A stretch of DNA of 64,000 nt from JAMZMI01 sp964353015 (GCA_964353015.1 CAYGUA010000009.1:101030-165029), one strand, 5' to 3'. Shown: positions 15,509-25,023, counted from the first letter of the stretch. Program-made: numbers and translations. Notes: a model not told the origin generated them from the letters alone.

Positions 15509-16684
15509 ATGGCCTTCAAAAAACTGGTTGGTCGGATTCATCTGTGGCTCGGTATGGCCAGCGGACTCATCGTACTCATGCTTGGCGTGACAGGATGTTT
15601 GTTTGTTTTTCATCAGGAAATTGAGACGATCATTTATGCTGATAAATACTTTGTCGAAAAAGGTGCAATTACTTTACCCATGTCGCAGCTGTGGCAGATC
15701 GCCGAAACGGAACTGGGCCCGGACAAACCGATCTTCCGAGGAGCAGCTTACCAACATCCGGATAATCATTCTTGGGTATTTAGCAGCTATGTTGAAGGTT
15801 CACAGGATGCGCTAACCTATTTTGATGCTGTAAAAGTTTATGAAGAAATCTACATAGATCCATATACCGGGCGGGTTCTTGATTCAAAGGATTATAAAAA
15901 AGATTTTTTTAACGTCGTAAAAATGCTTCATTGGAGCCTTCTTCTCAACACGGATATTGGTCAGCCGATCATCGGCTGGAGTACATTCACTTTCGTGATC
16001 ATGCTCATCTCCGGTATGATCCTTTGGTGGCCAAAGAACAAAAAGGCAAGAAAACAACGCTTTAATGTCAAGTGGAATGCCCGTTGGCGCAGGTTCAATT
16101 ATGATCTACATAATGTACTTGGGTTTTACTTTTGGAGTGTGCTTTTGGTTCTTGCCCTTACAGGAATGGTGTGGGCGTTTCAATGGTTTCAGACTACCGT
16201 CTATGTGGTCGCCTCGCAATCCATCACCCCTCCTATTCAGCCTGAAGCCAAATCAAACCCGTCAGATTCCCTTACAGAAGTGAGCGCCATGGATATTGCA
16301 TTCCTAGATTCAAAAAAGCTTTATCCTGAAGCCAGTGCTTTTGGAATAAGTCCAGCGAGATCGGATAGTGCTGTACTAAGCATTTATGTTCAGCATATTC
16401 CGGGTGCCTATTACAAGAGTAGCACGTTGCAGTTTGATCAATACACCGGTGAACTGCTATCGAAAAAAGACCACAATGATAAGAACATGGGAGAAAAAGT
16501 GATCACAGCAAACTACGACATCCATGTGGGAGCCATACTCGGTTTGCCGGGAAAAATACTGGCATTCTGCGGAAGCCTGATCGCCGCTAGTCTTCCTGTG
16601 ACTGGTTTTATGATCTGGTGGGGACGAAGGAAAAAGACCAAACTCGGTGAAAAACCTATTACACGTCATGTATCCCACGCTTGA
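15509..16684 (+). CDS. PepSY-associated membrane protein (XusC-like putative ferric-siderophore reductase)
   Basis: The 391-residue inner-membrane protein has four main hydrophobic regions (about 10-35, 145-175, 200-235, 340-370) and a periplasmic PepSY-type region between the first two. Each membrane entry carries a conserved His: H11 (RIHLW), H141 (MLHWS), H201 (DLHNV) and H339 (DIHVG), a pattern expected for b-type haem ligands in PepSY-TM reductases such as FoxB. It would reduce the iron of an imported siderophore complex in the periplasm. It is the last gene of the receptor/DUF4374/DUF4198 operon. Reductase activity is inferred from family and context. Confidence 0.87.
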   Translation: MAFKKLVGRIHLWLGMASGLIVLMLGVTGCLFVFHQEIETIIYADKYFVEKGAITLPMSQLWQIAETELGPDKPIFRGAAYQHPDNHSWVFSSYVEGSQDALTYFDAVKVYEEIYIDPYTGRVLDSKDYKKDFFNVVKMLHWSLLLNTDIGQPIIGWSTFTFVIMLISGMILWWPKNKKARKQRFNVKWNARWRRFNYDLHNVLGFYFWSVLLVLALTGMVWAFQWFQTTVYVVASQSITPPIQPEAKSNPSDSLTEVSAMDIAFLDSKKLYPEASAFGISPARSDSAVLSIYVQHIPGAYYKSSTLQFDQYTGELLSKKDHNDKNMGEKVITANYDIHVGAILGLPGKILAFCGSLIAASLPVTGFMIWWGRRKKTKLGEKPITRHVSHA

Positions 16685-16906
16685 ATAAAAAACATCTTAT
16701 GGCTTTGGATCAATTTTCACTTTCGTGTCTGAATATGAATTGAGTATCTCCCATGCCTAAATCAGTGAATTCTTATAGAGCCAAACAGAAATCAATATTC
16801 TCAAGTTATATGTGAATAAAATACAATTGTTCATATCAAAACCTGAATTTAAAAATTAGACGCTGAAGTATTTGCAATTTGGTGGTAAGGGAATAATCTT
16901 GCCTCC

Positions 16907-17416
16907 ATGAAAATCGGCTTGATCTCGGATACACATTATCATCTTGACGAAAAAGTATTCGAATACTTCAAAGATTGTGATGAGCTCTGGCATGCTGGTG
17001 ATATTGGCGGCATGGAACTTCTCAGACAGCTTGAAGCATTCAAACCTACTATGGCGGTCTGGGGAAATATTGATGATCACAACGTGAGAGCCGCAACTAC
17101 AGAGGGGCATGTTTTCGAACGAGAAGGAGTGCGTGTACTGATGACGCATATTGCCGGCAAACCACCCAAATACAACCAGACAGTTTACCAGCACATTCTC
17201 AGGCACAAACCGAAACTTCTGGTTTGTGGTCATTCGCACATTTTAAAAGTGATGCCAGACAAAGCCAATAATCTTATCTACATCAATCCTGGCGCGGCTG
17301 GGATTCATGGATTTCATCGGGTAAAAACAATTATGCGCTTCGAATTAAATGCCAGAAAAATTGAAAAAATGGAAGTGATTGAATTGGGTTTGAGGGGGAG
17401 TCTTAATCAAGAGTAA
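16907..17416 (+). CDS. YfcE/MJ0936-family metallophosphoesterase
   Basis: This 169-residue calcineurin-like phosphodiesterase has all metal-binding motifs: GLISDTHYH at the N-terminus, WHAGDIGG, VWGNIDDHN, MTHIAG and VCGHSHI, with the terminal YINPGAAG. It probably hydrolyses phosphodiesters or small nucleotide substrates in the cytoplasm. It is a single gene; its 3' end overlaps the convergent glycosyltransferase fusion gene by 14 bases. Physiological substrate unknown. Confidence 0.92.
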   Translation: MKIGLISDTHYHLDEKVFEYFKDCDELWHAGDIGGMELLRQLEAFKPTMAVWGNIDDHNVRAATTEGHVFEREGVRVLMTHIAGKPPKYNQTVYQHILRHKPKLLVCGHSHILKVMPDKANNLIYINPGAAGIHGFHRVKTIMRFELNARKIEKMEVIELGLRGSLNQE

Positions 17417-19085
17417 ATTCCTTTTCCATCGTCCAACATTCCTTGCATTCTTTTTTCCAACCAAAGGCAAAAAACTTAGTCGGTTGGATATTGCATGTCA
17501 AAGGCAAACCTTCTTTTGGATAAAGTCTGAAACTGGTATTGGTGCGCTGAATGAAGTCGTCCATAGATGAACCTAACGCAATAAAAGTGGTGTTTGGATT
17601 TCTTTCAAACCATTCAGGGATGATGATTTTGGCCAGCATGCCGCATATCAGAATAACAATGGCTCCATCAGGAAATTTTCTTTCTTTCAATTCATCAAAG
17701 AGCAAATACGAATTTTTGAACGGTACGATAATTTGATTATCTGGCTTGATATCCACACCCAATTTCTCAAATACATCCAGTTTTTGATATTCATTTTTCA
17801 CAAAGAAACATTGCCGATCCTTCATGTGATTGATAAGATTGGGAAAGTATCTTGGATTGTGATGTAGGGACATGGCAGGAACTGTATTGGTTTGTCCTTC
17901 AGTGAGTTCATCGGCCAATTTTCTCAGTCTTGGATGATGTGTGCTGCAAGGCACTCCTACGTAATAACCTTTCTGATCAAGTTTTAATGCTTTCGTCAAC
18001 CGCTCGCCAAGCTGCTTCGTGTATTTCTGTTGTCTACGACCAAACCATGTTTCAGCATGATCTCCATTGATGTATTTTTTGATAAAGGTTAGTTCCCCAT
18101 CATTGAAATGAGCAAAAGTGAAACCTTCCTTTCGTTCAAGATGATTGAGAAATTTTTCCATGACAGCTTTCCATTCGGCATTTTTATTAGCTGAATATCT
18201 GAATATACGATATGGACTGGTCGAACCACGATTGATCAGCAAAGCATAAAAGAACGCAAAAATCGATTTAATGTAGGCCGCCAAGGACGTCATATACATG
18301 CCGAATTCTTTTCCCTTTGGTTCAACCCCTTCAATCCTATCTTTTATTCTAGAAAGATTTTTTGCTCCCCCGTTTGCTATATACAACACCGGATTTTTAT
18401 ATCCAATGATATAAGGGAGACCTTCCTTATCCCAACTTAAATCCCAAGATCTGTCCTGAAGATAAGTCAAATCTTTCTGCTGTAAATCGGCCGTTTCCAT
18501 TCTCAAAAACAGATCAGCATGCATCCATCCTAGCATTGGCCATCTAAAAGCACTTCTTCTTCCATCAAGATTGCAAAATATATTTTGATCCCGATCCAAG
18601 TTTATGATCAAATCTGTATAGAGCGCTTTCAACAAACATTCAACATAGAATCTGGTAAGCAAATCGTGCCATGAAATACCATCCTGATACTCTTTTGAAA
18701 TCTGTGAAAATAGCTTTTTCAAAGCACCAGCCTTACCCACAAAAGCATTGGAATCGAGGTAATGAAAGGGTGTGTGAAAACGTGGGTAGAATTTCCAGAA
18801 ATAATACCTCAGCACCTCATCATCGTAATGAAAGCCCGCACTGGCAGAAAACAAAACATCACAATGCTGATTGAGAAAGGTATTTTCCAGCTGATCAAGT
18901 TTCCCCTTGGAAAAGCAGCGATCTCCATTCACAAAAACGATTAAATCATCACTAGCAGTTCCAGACAATTGCTTTTCAAAATCATGGATTGTTAGGCTTT
19001 CAATTTGTGTAATATGAATAGCCGAATCAGATTGCCAGGAAGCAACAGAATCAAGAGAACCATTTACGATGACTTTGGCTATCAT
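17403..19085 (-). CDS. two-domain glycosyltransferase: PLOD-like N-domain fused to a GT-D-like C-domain
   Basis: This 560-residue cytoplasmic protein seems to be a fusion. The N-terminal half (about 1-220) resembles the glycosyltransferase domain of procollagen lysyl hydroxylases (LIVFVNGDRCF as DxD-type motif, DVLFSASAGFHYDD, HYLDSNAFVGKAG). The C-terminal half (about 310-560) resembles GT-D-fold enzymes (DUF1792), with FAHFNDGELTFI as the characteristic xGDGE-like motif, VGVPCSTHH and VILICGMLAK. Its ATG overlaps the TAA of the upstream GT4 gene (TAATG), so both act in one pathway, probably sequential addition of sugars to a surface glycan. Donor sugars are unknown. The identity of the two halves rests on motif recognition only. 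Confidence 0.7.
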   Translation of the reverse strand: MIAKVIVNGSLDSVASWQSDSAIHITQIESLTIHDFEKQLSGTASDDLIVFVNGDRCFSKGKLDQLENTFLNQHCDVLFSASAGFHYDDEVLRYYFWKFYPRFHTPFHYLDSNAFVGKAGALKKLFSQISKEYQDGISWHDLLTRFYVECLLKALYTDLIINLDRDQNIFCNLDGRRSAFRWPMLGWMHADLFLRMETADLQQKDLTYLQDRSWDLSWDKEGLPYIIGYKNPVLYIANGGAKNLSRIKDRIEGVEPKGKEFGMYMTSLAAYIKSIFAFFYALLINRGSTSPYRIFRYSANKNAEWKAVMEKFLNHLERKEGFTFAHFNDGELTFIKKYINGDHAETWFGRRQQKYTKQLGERLTKALKLDQKGYYVGVPCSTHHPRLRKLADELTEGQTNTVPAMSLHHNPRYFPNLINHMKDRQCFFVKNEYQKLDVFEKLGVDIKPDNQIIVPFKNSYLLFDELKERKFPDGAIVILICGMLAKIIIPEWFERNPNTTFIALGSSMDDFIQRTNTSFRLYPKEGLPLTCNIQPTKFFAFGWKKECKECWTMEKEFTLD

Positions 19086-20278
19086 TAATGTGCTTGGTTT
19101 TGTTTTGCGGTACGAACAAAGATGTCAAAATAAGCATCTACCATTTGATTCCAAGAGTAACTATGTTCCAGATTGTACTTTTGATATTGTAGCGCAAGCG
19201 TATCTAACTTTTCTTTATCGCCTAGTAATGTCTCGATTTCTTCTTTCCACATTTCGGCATTTCCTGATTCTAACAAAATGCCATTTTTACCATCTTCAAT
19301 GGCTGTTGTCATGCCTTCTATACCAGCAGCGACACACAATGTGCCATTGGAGACAGCCTCAAGTGCAACCAAACCAAAACCCTCAAAATCTCCAGCTATT
19401 GATACATTTGGCATGACTGAAAGATCTGCAAGTTGTATGAGCGCATTGAGTTCCAAATAGGTAAGATTGCTGATTCTTTTTACACGCTCATGAAGTTGAT
19501 GATTTTCAATGGTCAATTCTATCTCCAATTCATCAACACCCAATCCAGCGAACAGCACAAGTTTTTCGAATAAACTTGAAGGTAAATATTTTCTTAAAAA
19601 ATTGATCTGACCAACATTCGATTTTGGTCCAATAATCAGATAGCAAACGTCAGACGGTAATTTCGTGATCACATGATTGATAAACCATGAAAATCCTTTT
19701 CTCCTCACTCCTCGCCCGATGGAAACAATGATTCTTTTCCCTTCTGTTTCGAATCCATAGGTTTGACGAAGCTTTTCACGGATCTGAGATAAATCGAGAA
19801 GTTTTTCAGCAGAGGGTTCGTAACCATTTTTCACCATTACCACTTTAGACTCATCCAGTCCGCGCAGAATGCATTCATTTTTTGTTGCTTCACTTACAGC
19901 TATGATAGTGGCATATTTTGTCAAAGTGGTTTTGATCCATTTCTGATAAAAAGCCATCGGAAATACAATATCCAAACCATGAATAGTAGCCACCATGGGC
20001 ACATTTGTATATCTCACAAGTCGGGTGAGCACAAAAGCCATGAGACCATCATTGACATAAATCAACCCGATGTTAGGGTTTCGTCGCAGCAAATTTCTCG
20101 CCTTACGAACCACAGTCAGAAAAAACCATAATTTGGAAACGCCTTCAGTCTGGATCAACTTGTGAACTAAGGTTTTTTGACTAACTCCCTCCACAAGCTC
20201 AAAACAATGCTTTTGCATGCCTCCAATTGATGGCGGAAACTTATGCGAGATGACTAAAATTTCAGGTTTATTTTCCAA
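19085..20278 (-). CDS. GT4 family glycosyltransferase
   Basis: The 397-residue GT-B enzyme has an N-terminal acceptor domain starting VISHKFPPSIGGMQKH (glycine-rich loop) and ATIHGLD, and a C-terminal nucleotide-sugar domain with IVSIGRGVRRKG and the E-x7-E motif region FEGFGLVALEAVSNG. It is a cytoplasmic retaining transferase, probably in assembly of a surface polysaccharide or glycolipid. It is the first of a two-gene operon with the fused glycosyltransferase. Divergent from the next GT4 gene across about 230 bases, which probably contain both promoters. Confidence 0.88.
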   Translation of the reverse strand: MENKPEILVISHKFPPSIGGMQKHCFELVEGVSQKTLVHKLIQTEGVSKLWFFLTVVRKARNLLRRNPNIGLIYVNDGLMAFVLTRLVRYTNVPMVATIHGLDIVFPMAFYQKWIKTTLTKYATIIAVSEATKNECILRGLDESKVVMVKNGYEPSAEKLLDLSQIREKLRQTYGFETEGKRIIVSIGRGVRRKGFSWFINHVITKLPSDVCYLIIGPKSNVGQINFLRKYLPSSLFEKLVLFAGLGVDELEIELTIENHQLHERVKRISNLTYLELNALIQLADLSVMPNVSIAGDFEGFGLVALEAVSNGTLCVAAGIEGMTTAIEDGKNGILLESGNAEMWKEEIETLLGDKEKLDTLALQYQKYNLEHSYSWNQMVDAYFDIFVRTAKQNQAH

Positions 20279-20512
20279 ATCAGATTTAAACGAAGGTTTC
20301 TATAAATTCCAGATTGGAATGAAAGAAGACTGATTGATGACAGTTTATTTTATTTTGGCTAAGCTATTTACTCACCAGATATTTTGTTTTCTTTTTTTTT
20401 CACAAATATCAACTAATCTCCACGTTTAGGCAACTTATGGTTAATAGTGTTAATTTAGCATCGTGATTTATGCAAGTGAATCAATCTCCAAAAGATTCTA
20501 TTGATCAACCAG

Positions 20513-21679
20513 GTGAGCGCAGATAAAAAAATCCGGATAGCTTTTTTCGCGGACATTTTAGAGGAACATTTTGATGGCGTCACTCATACGCTCTATCAGA
20601 TCGTGCGTCATGCGCCCAAGGATCAGTTTGATATTGTATTTGTCACCCCACATCCACCTAAAAAAGAGTCACTTTTCCCATTCAAAATCATCATAAGTCC
20701 GGGATTTAAATGGCCCTTTTACAAGCAATACCGATTGGCTCTCCCTTTTCTGAGAAAATCTATCGAACAAAAATTGGACAGATTTAAGCCACACATTATA
20801 CATTTCACTACACCATCATTGCTTGGAGTTTATGCGCTGAGATACGGGAAGAAAAGAAATATTCCCGTTATCACAACTTATCATTCGCATTTTCCGGCAT
20901 ATATCGATTATTATTTCCGATACATCCCAATGGCCTATGAGGTCATTTTCCCATTAATAAAAAAACCACTTTGGCTCTATCCGAAATGTGATCTCACACT
21001 GGCGCCATCTCAAGAAATGAAAGAATTTTTGATGGAAAATGATGTGGAAGAATCAAAAATCCGATTTTGGAAAAGAGGTGTAGATAGAACCAAATTCAAT
21101 CCGAAATTTCGGGATGAAAACTGGAAAGAAAAGCATGGCATCAAAGAAAAGAAAACCGTGCTTTTCGTGAGTCGTCTGGTGAAGGAAAAGGAGATCGCCA
21201 CTTTGATGCGTGTGTATAGAATATTTCATGAGCGAGATCTTGATGTACGATTTGTTGTGGCTGGTGAAGGGCCAGGAGGTGAAAAGCTTAAGGAGAAAAT
21301 GCCTAATGCTTTATTTCTTGGTAAACTAACAGGTGAAGCACTGTCTGTGACTTTTGCTTCTTGTGATGTGTTTATCTTTCCTTCAGTTACTGAGACATTT
21401 GGCAATGTGGTACTCGAAGCTTTATCATCGGGAATACCAGTAGTAACTGCGCAAGCTGGAGGACCAAAAGATATTGTGCAAGATGGAGTAACAGGCTATC
21501 ATGTGACACCAAAACAGCCTGAAGAATTTTATGAGAAAGTAAACTATCTTCTCAATCATAAATCAGAATACGATAGGCTCAGAAAAAATGCCATCGCCTA
21601 TGCCGAAACCCAAACATGGGATAAAGTGTGCGGGCAGCTTTATGATATTTATAGGGAATATGTTCCTGAAAACAGCTAA
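20513..21679 (+). CDS. GT4 family glycosyltransferase (MgtA/SqdX-like)
   Basis: The protein of about 388 residues has a GT-B fold: FADILEEHFDGVTHTLYQIV at the N-terminus, TTYHSHFPAYI, WKRGVDRTKFNP, VLFVSRLVKEKE and the catalytic SVTETFGNVVLEALSSG with E-x7-E. This resembles enzymes that glycosylate diacylglycerol or phosphatidylinositol-type lipids (MgtA, SqdX), so a glycolipid role is plausible. No ATG is available in frame; GTG 20513 fits the usual start near KKIRIAFFAD, and TTG 20501 is the alternative. A short out-of-frame ORF with ATG 20470 runs over the start. Confidence 0.85.
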   Translation: MSADKKIRIAFFADILEEHFDGVTHTLYQIVRHAPKDQFDIVFVTPHPPKKESLFPFKIIISPGFKWPFYKQYRLALPFLRKSIEQKLDRFKPHIIHFTTPSLLGVYALRYGKKRNIPVITTYHSHFPAYIDYYFRYIPMAYEVIFPLIKKPLWLYPKCDLTLAPSQEMKEFLMENDVEESKIRFWKRGVDRTKFNPKFRDENWKEKHGIKEKKTVLFVSRLVKEKEIATLMRVYRIFHERDLDVRFVVAGEGPGGEKLKEKMPNALFLGKLTGEALSVTFASCDVFIFPSVTETFGNVVLEALSSGIPVVTAQAGGPKDIVQDGVTGYHVTPKQPEEFYEKVNYLLNHKSEYDRLRKNAIAYAETQTWDKVCGQLYDIYREYVPENS

Positions 21680-21700
21680 TTAGATTTAATTAGGCTAGGA

Positions 21701-22453
21701 TTATAAGATTAATTCTTCCTTTATAAATGAAATTTCTTCGTAGTTAATTGAATGTCCAAAAATCCTATACCCTTTTTCTTTCATTCTATTGACAATAGCT
21801 TTCGATCGATAATCATTAATGTCATAAAATCGATCATGAAATTCAATAAGTAATTGATCAACAGTAACTTTAGAATTTAAAATACTATCCAAAACTTCAT
21901 ACTCGGATCCTTCTATATCCATCTTAACTAAATCGACATGGTTGTGGCCGAGCTCCTTGGTGATATCATCAAAAGACTTCATGGGTACACTGATGGTTTT
22001 ATCAGCGGTGACAATTGGATTCAATATCATACTACCAGATGTACCCCTTGGTCTGGTTGGTAAAAAAAAGTTCATAAATCCTGTTTCCGATGAAATTCCA
22101 TAATCAAAAAAGTGGAAATTTTCGGTTAAGTCTCTTGACGCTATCCAGTCGATGGACTTTGGTGTAGGATCAAATCCGAAGACATGACAATGATGTTTTT
22201 TTATACATTTAAGATCAAATGTAATATCTGTTCCGATACCAAATGAGTATACAATAGAATCATGATTGAGCAAGGCTGGATAGACATAGAAGCCGCCATA
22301 AGCACTCCCATACCATTTGGTTTTTAATATTATTTGTTTCTCCAAATGAACTACTTGTTCACTATTAATCTCCTTACTGATTTTGATTTTTCGCTTTTGA
22401 GCTGAATAATTTGTTTTGAGGAATTTCAACCAATTTCGAAATGATTTGTACAT
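21701..22453 (-). CDS. FkbM-family methyltransferase
   Basis: The 250-residue protein carries an AdoMet-dependent FkbM domain: VYSFGIGTDITFD (glycine-rich AdoMet loop), FGFDPTPKSIDW, and VDLVKMDIEGSEYEVL, the hallmark D-I-E-G motif. FkbM enzymes O-methylate sugars or polyketides. Here it ends a run of glycosyltransferase, sulfotransferase and exporter genes on the same strand, so O-methylation of a sugar in a surface glycan is the likely role. It is 162 bases from the upstream GT4 gene, so it may have its own promoter. Confidence 0.88.
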   Translation of the reverse strand: MYKSFRNWLKFLKTNYSAQKRKIKISKEINSEQVVHLEKQIILKTKWYGSAYGGFYVYPALLNHDSIVYSFGIGTDITFDLKCIKKHHCHVFGFDPTPKSIDWIASRDLTENFHFFDYGISSETGFMNFFLPTRPRGTSGSMILNPIVTADKTISVPMKSFDDITKELGHNHVDLVKMDIEGSEYEVLDSILNSKVTVDQLLIEFHDRFYDINDYRSKAIVNRMKEKGYRIFGHSINYEEISFIKEELIL

Positions 22454-22615
22454 AAAAATATTTATCAGATTAGTCGAATGTATGATTTTAATTTGAAAAT
22501 TAAATTGCCTCCATTTTTAAGAAAACCATTTTCATCAGCCGATGACTGGCGAATTTAAACTTTTTAGATATCTTGATCAAACCAACTAATTTGTGTTTCA
22601 ATTATTGGAATTTTA

Positions 22616-23650
22616 TCACTCAGAAATGATTTTAGAAGCAATTTTAAAAAACATCTCAGCTATTCTATCCTGATTGTAATCGGTTTGCATCAAGTCGTAC
22701 GCATTGTTGGCAATTTCATTTCTCATCTCATCATTTTGTTTGATTGCTAAGATATTCTCAGCAATAATCTCTGGGTCATTGCCAGTTAGCAAAATGTTTT
22801 CATTTGGTTGAAAAACCTCTCTTATCCCAACCGTATCTTTCGTAATGGTACATTTTCTCAAAGCAGAATAATGATAAAGCTTGTTGGGTACAACTAAATC
22901 TGTCTTCAATGATTTACCAAAAATTCCAAGACACAAGTCGAAAGCATCAATTCGATTATTCAACTCTTCATAGGGCACCCAACCCAAAAAATCAATATTA
23001 TCTGCTTGAAGCTTTCTAGCCAGTGATGTTACCCGATTGTACATTGGGCCTTTACCAATCAATTCAAACCTGATATCTGAGTGATTTCTCAATAGATATG
23101 CCACTTTCACGATTTTATCGACTCCTTGAAGAGGGATAAATCCTCCATAAAATCCAACCACAAAATGATCCTTTGGCAAGGTGGAGTGATGTGGTTTGAA
23201 AAGATGCGTATCTACTCCTACTGGCAATGCAAAGACGCGCTGAGGATCGAGCTTGTATCTATCAATAATATATTGTCGATGTGATTCCGTATCCATCAAA
23301 ATATAATCGCTGTGGCGAAAAGCCACACTGTCTCTGATAGATTTCTCCCAGGCAGTCCACCACTTGCCATGATCGATGGTTCTTGTAAGATACTTGGAGA
23401 TAAGCGCATCAAAGACCATAGGACAAGTCGCAATTTTTTTGATAAATTTCACATCACTATGACGAAAAGGTGGGATGTAAATCAGATCACATTCACTCGA
23501 TATTTGAGTGAATCTTTTACAATCAAAATGCTTTCTTTTTTCAATGGGAAAATAAACCAGCTCTACGTTTGGCATTTTCTCCAAGCCAGCTATTAATACC
23601 CTCGACCGGTTGTAGGTAAAATCATCTTTGCCAGTCAAAAGTATTTTCAT
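22616..23650 (-). CDS. GT4-like glycosyltransferase
   Basis: The 344-residue GT-B protein starts MKILLTGKDDF and has a C-terminal donor domain with VVGFYGGFIPLQGVD, FELIGKGPMY and VPNKLYHYSALRKC, the latter replacing the usual E-x7-E region by a shorter form seen in some GT4 subfamilies. It follows the two sulfotransferase genes (86-base gap) in a minus-strand cluster. A role in building the glycan that is sulfated and methylated by its neighbours is inferred. Confidence 0.82.
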   Translation of the reverse strand: MKILLTGKDDFTYNRSRVLIAGLEKMPNVELVYFPIEKRKHFDCKRFTQISSECDLIYIPPFRHSDVKFIKKIATCPMVFDALISKYLTRTIDHGKWWTAWEKSIRDSVAFRHSDYILMDTESHRQYIIDRYKLDPQRVFALPVGVDTHLFKPHHSTLPKDHFVVGFYGGFIPLQGVDKIVKVAYLLRNHSDIRFELIGKGPMYNRVTSLARKLQADNIDFLGWVPYEELNNRIDAFDLCLGIFGKSLKTDLVVPNKLYHYSALRKCTITKDTVGIREVFQPNENILLTGNDPEIIAENILAIKQNDEMRNEIANNAYDLMQTDYNQDRIAEMFFKIASKIISE

Positions 23651-23736
23651 GCGGTGAAATTATAAAATATGAGTCGTATGCATGCAAAGACTATTGGTTA
23701 TGGTTTTCAATTAGACACTAAATTTCTACCCTTTAC

Positions 23737-24360
23737 TTAATCGAAGGTATAACCGAACATATCTACCTGATCCTGATAATACTTACCAACTATGGCTTTG
23801 GTTTCCTCATCATAATGATTTTGATAGCCTCTGTCTTTCCTCACTCCGGTCTTTTCCTTGGGCAGTTTTGACTTATCATAAGGTATGCTTAGATGCTTAC
23901 AAAGCTTCTCCAAATCCTCGTGCAAATGCTCATACCTGATAAAGAAATAATCTGGCCATTTGCCGTCAACTAAAGCTATCGGATCGTCCAAATTAACCTT
24001 TCCTCTGGAATCAAGCCAAACGATAAAATCATGAAAAGACATTCGATGGGCTTCATTTTCAGGATGACGGCCTTTCAGAATTCTCCGGATTTTCACAAAA
24101 ACAGATCGCTTTCGTGATCTCCAAAAATACCATGACACCATCTTGTCCCACGGGTTTCTTACCGGGCAAATCTTGAGGTAGCTATTCCAGATTTCATCAC
24201 CCACTTTTTCTTTGGTGGATTGAGCTGGTCTGTGGCCTCCCGGGATATATTTTTCTACAACTCCATTTTTACAATACTTTGCCAAATAATCCTGGATACT
24301 CGATCCAGCCGTTTTCTTGGTTTTAATAAAAATGAATTTGTGACTGTGTGAAACAAGCAT
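23737..24360 (-). CDS. sulfotransferase family protein (second tandem copy)
   Basis: The 207-residue protein matches the Sulfotransfer_2 family. The PAPS 5'-phosphosulfate loop is IKTKKTAGSSIQ (residues 12-23), and the 3'-phosphate motif is VRNPWDKMVSWY. It transfers sulfate from PAPS to a sugar hydroxyl. It shares the same layout and many blocks (VGDEIWNSYLKI, VRNPWDK, KDRGY near the end) with the next upstream gene, so the two arose by tandem duplication; only 3 bases separate them. Clear sequence divergence suggests different positions or sugars are sulfated. Confidence 0.87.
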   Translation of the reverse strand: MLVSHSHKFIFIKTKKTAGSSIQDYLAKYCKNGVVEKYIPGGHRPAQSTKEKVGDEIWNSYLKICPVRNPWDKMVSWYFWRSRKRSVFVKIRRILKGRHPENEAHRMSFHDFIVWLDSRGKVNLDDPIALVDGKWPDYFFIRYEHLHEDLEKLCKHLSIPYDKSKLPKEKTGVRKDRGYQNHYDEETKAIVGKYYQDQVDMFGYTFD

Positions 24361-24363
24361 AGC

Positions 24364-24984
24364 TTAATAGCTGTATCCGAAACGTTCGATTTCTTCTTCG
24401 TAGGCAAGCCTCACATATTCCTTTGTTTCGTCATTGAAGTATTGCTCATATCCCTTATCCTTTCTGTGTCCCACTTTTTTCTGCGGCATATCATCAGGAT
24501 TGTAGGTTACTCCAAGTTTCTCACACAATTTCTCCAGATCATCGTGCATGTGCTCAAAACGTATGAAATAATAATCTGGAAGTTTGTCCTCAATTCTGGT
24601 AATAGCCTTGTCCTCATTCAATGTGCCATTTTGATACATGACTTTTACAAATTCTGGAAAATCATACCTTCTGGCTGGTGAATGCCATGGCCATCCACGT
24701 AAAATCCTCCTCAAGTGGATATAAAAAGGGCGCTTTCTTCTTCTCCAATGATAGAGCGATACTGTCTTGTCCCAAGGGTTTCGGACAGAAGTAATTTTCA
24801 AATATGAATTCCAAATCTCATCTCCTACTATCTCCTTCACCTTACTGGCTTTCATGTGACTTTTCGGATCACGATCATAATTGATCCCATTTTCACAATA
24901 CCTAGCCAAATATGCCTGAATACTTGATCCAGCTACTTTTTTAGGCTTGATATAAATGAATTTGTAGTCGTGAGATACCAGCAT
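24364..24984 (-). CDS. sulfotransferase family protein (first tandem copy)
   Basis: The 206-residue PAPS-dependent sulfotransferase has IKPKKVAGSSIQ (5'-PSB loop) and VRNPWDKTVSLYHW (3'-PB motif). It is paralogous to the gene that follows 3 bases downstream. It lies 39 bases after the ABC exporter gene, so exporter and sulfotransferases probably form one operon. Sulfated surface glycans are common in marine Bacteroidota; the substrate here is unknown. Confidence 0.87.
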   Translation of the reverse strand: MLVSHDYKFIYIKPKKVAGSSIQAYLARYCENGINYDRDPKSHMKASKVKEIVGDEIWNSYLKITSVRNPWDKTVSLYHWRRRKRPFYIHLRRILRGWPWHSPARRYDFPEFVKVMYQNGTLNEDKAITRIEDKLPDYYFIRFEHMHDDLEKLCEKLGVTYNPDDMPQKKVGHRKDKGYEQYFNDETKEYVRLAYEEEIERFGYSY

Positions 24985-25023
24985 AATGACTGATTTGGAT
25001 TAATTAAAATGAATGTTTTAAAG

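Noticed and set aside
11064..16684. Polysaccharide utilisation locus (SusC/SusD type)
   Set aside because: No SusD, no glycoside hydrolase or sulfatase; the DUF4374 and PepSY partners fit metal-chelate uptake instead.
20470..20526. Short ORF (ATG 20470) overlapping the start of the GT4 gene
   Set aside because: Only 18 codons, no similarity known; may be a chance frame or a leader peptide, no support for either.
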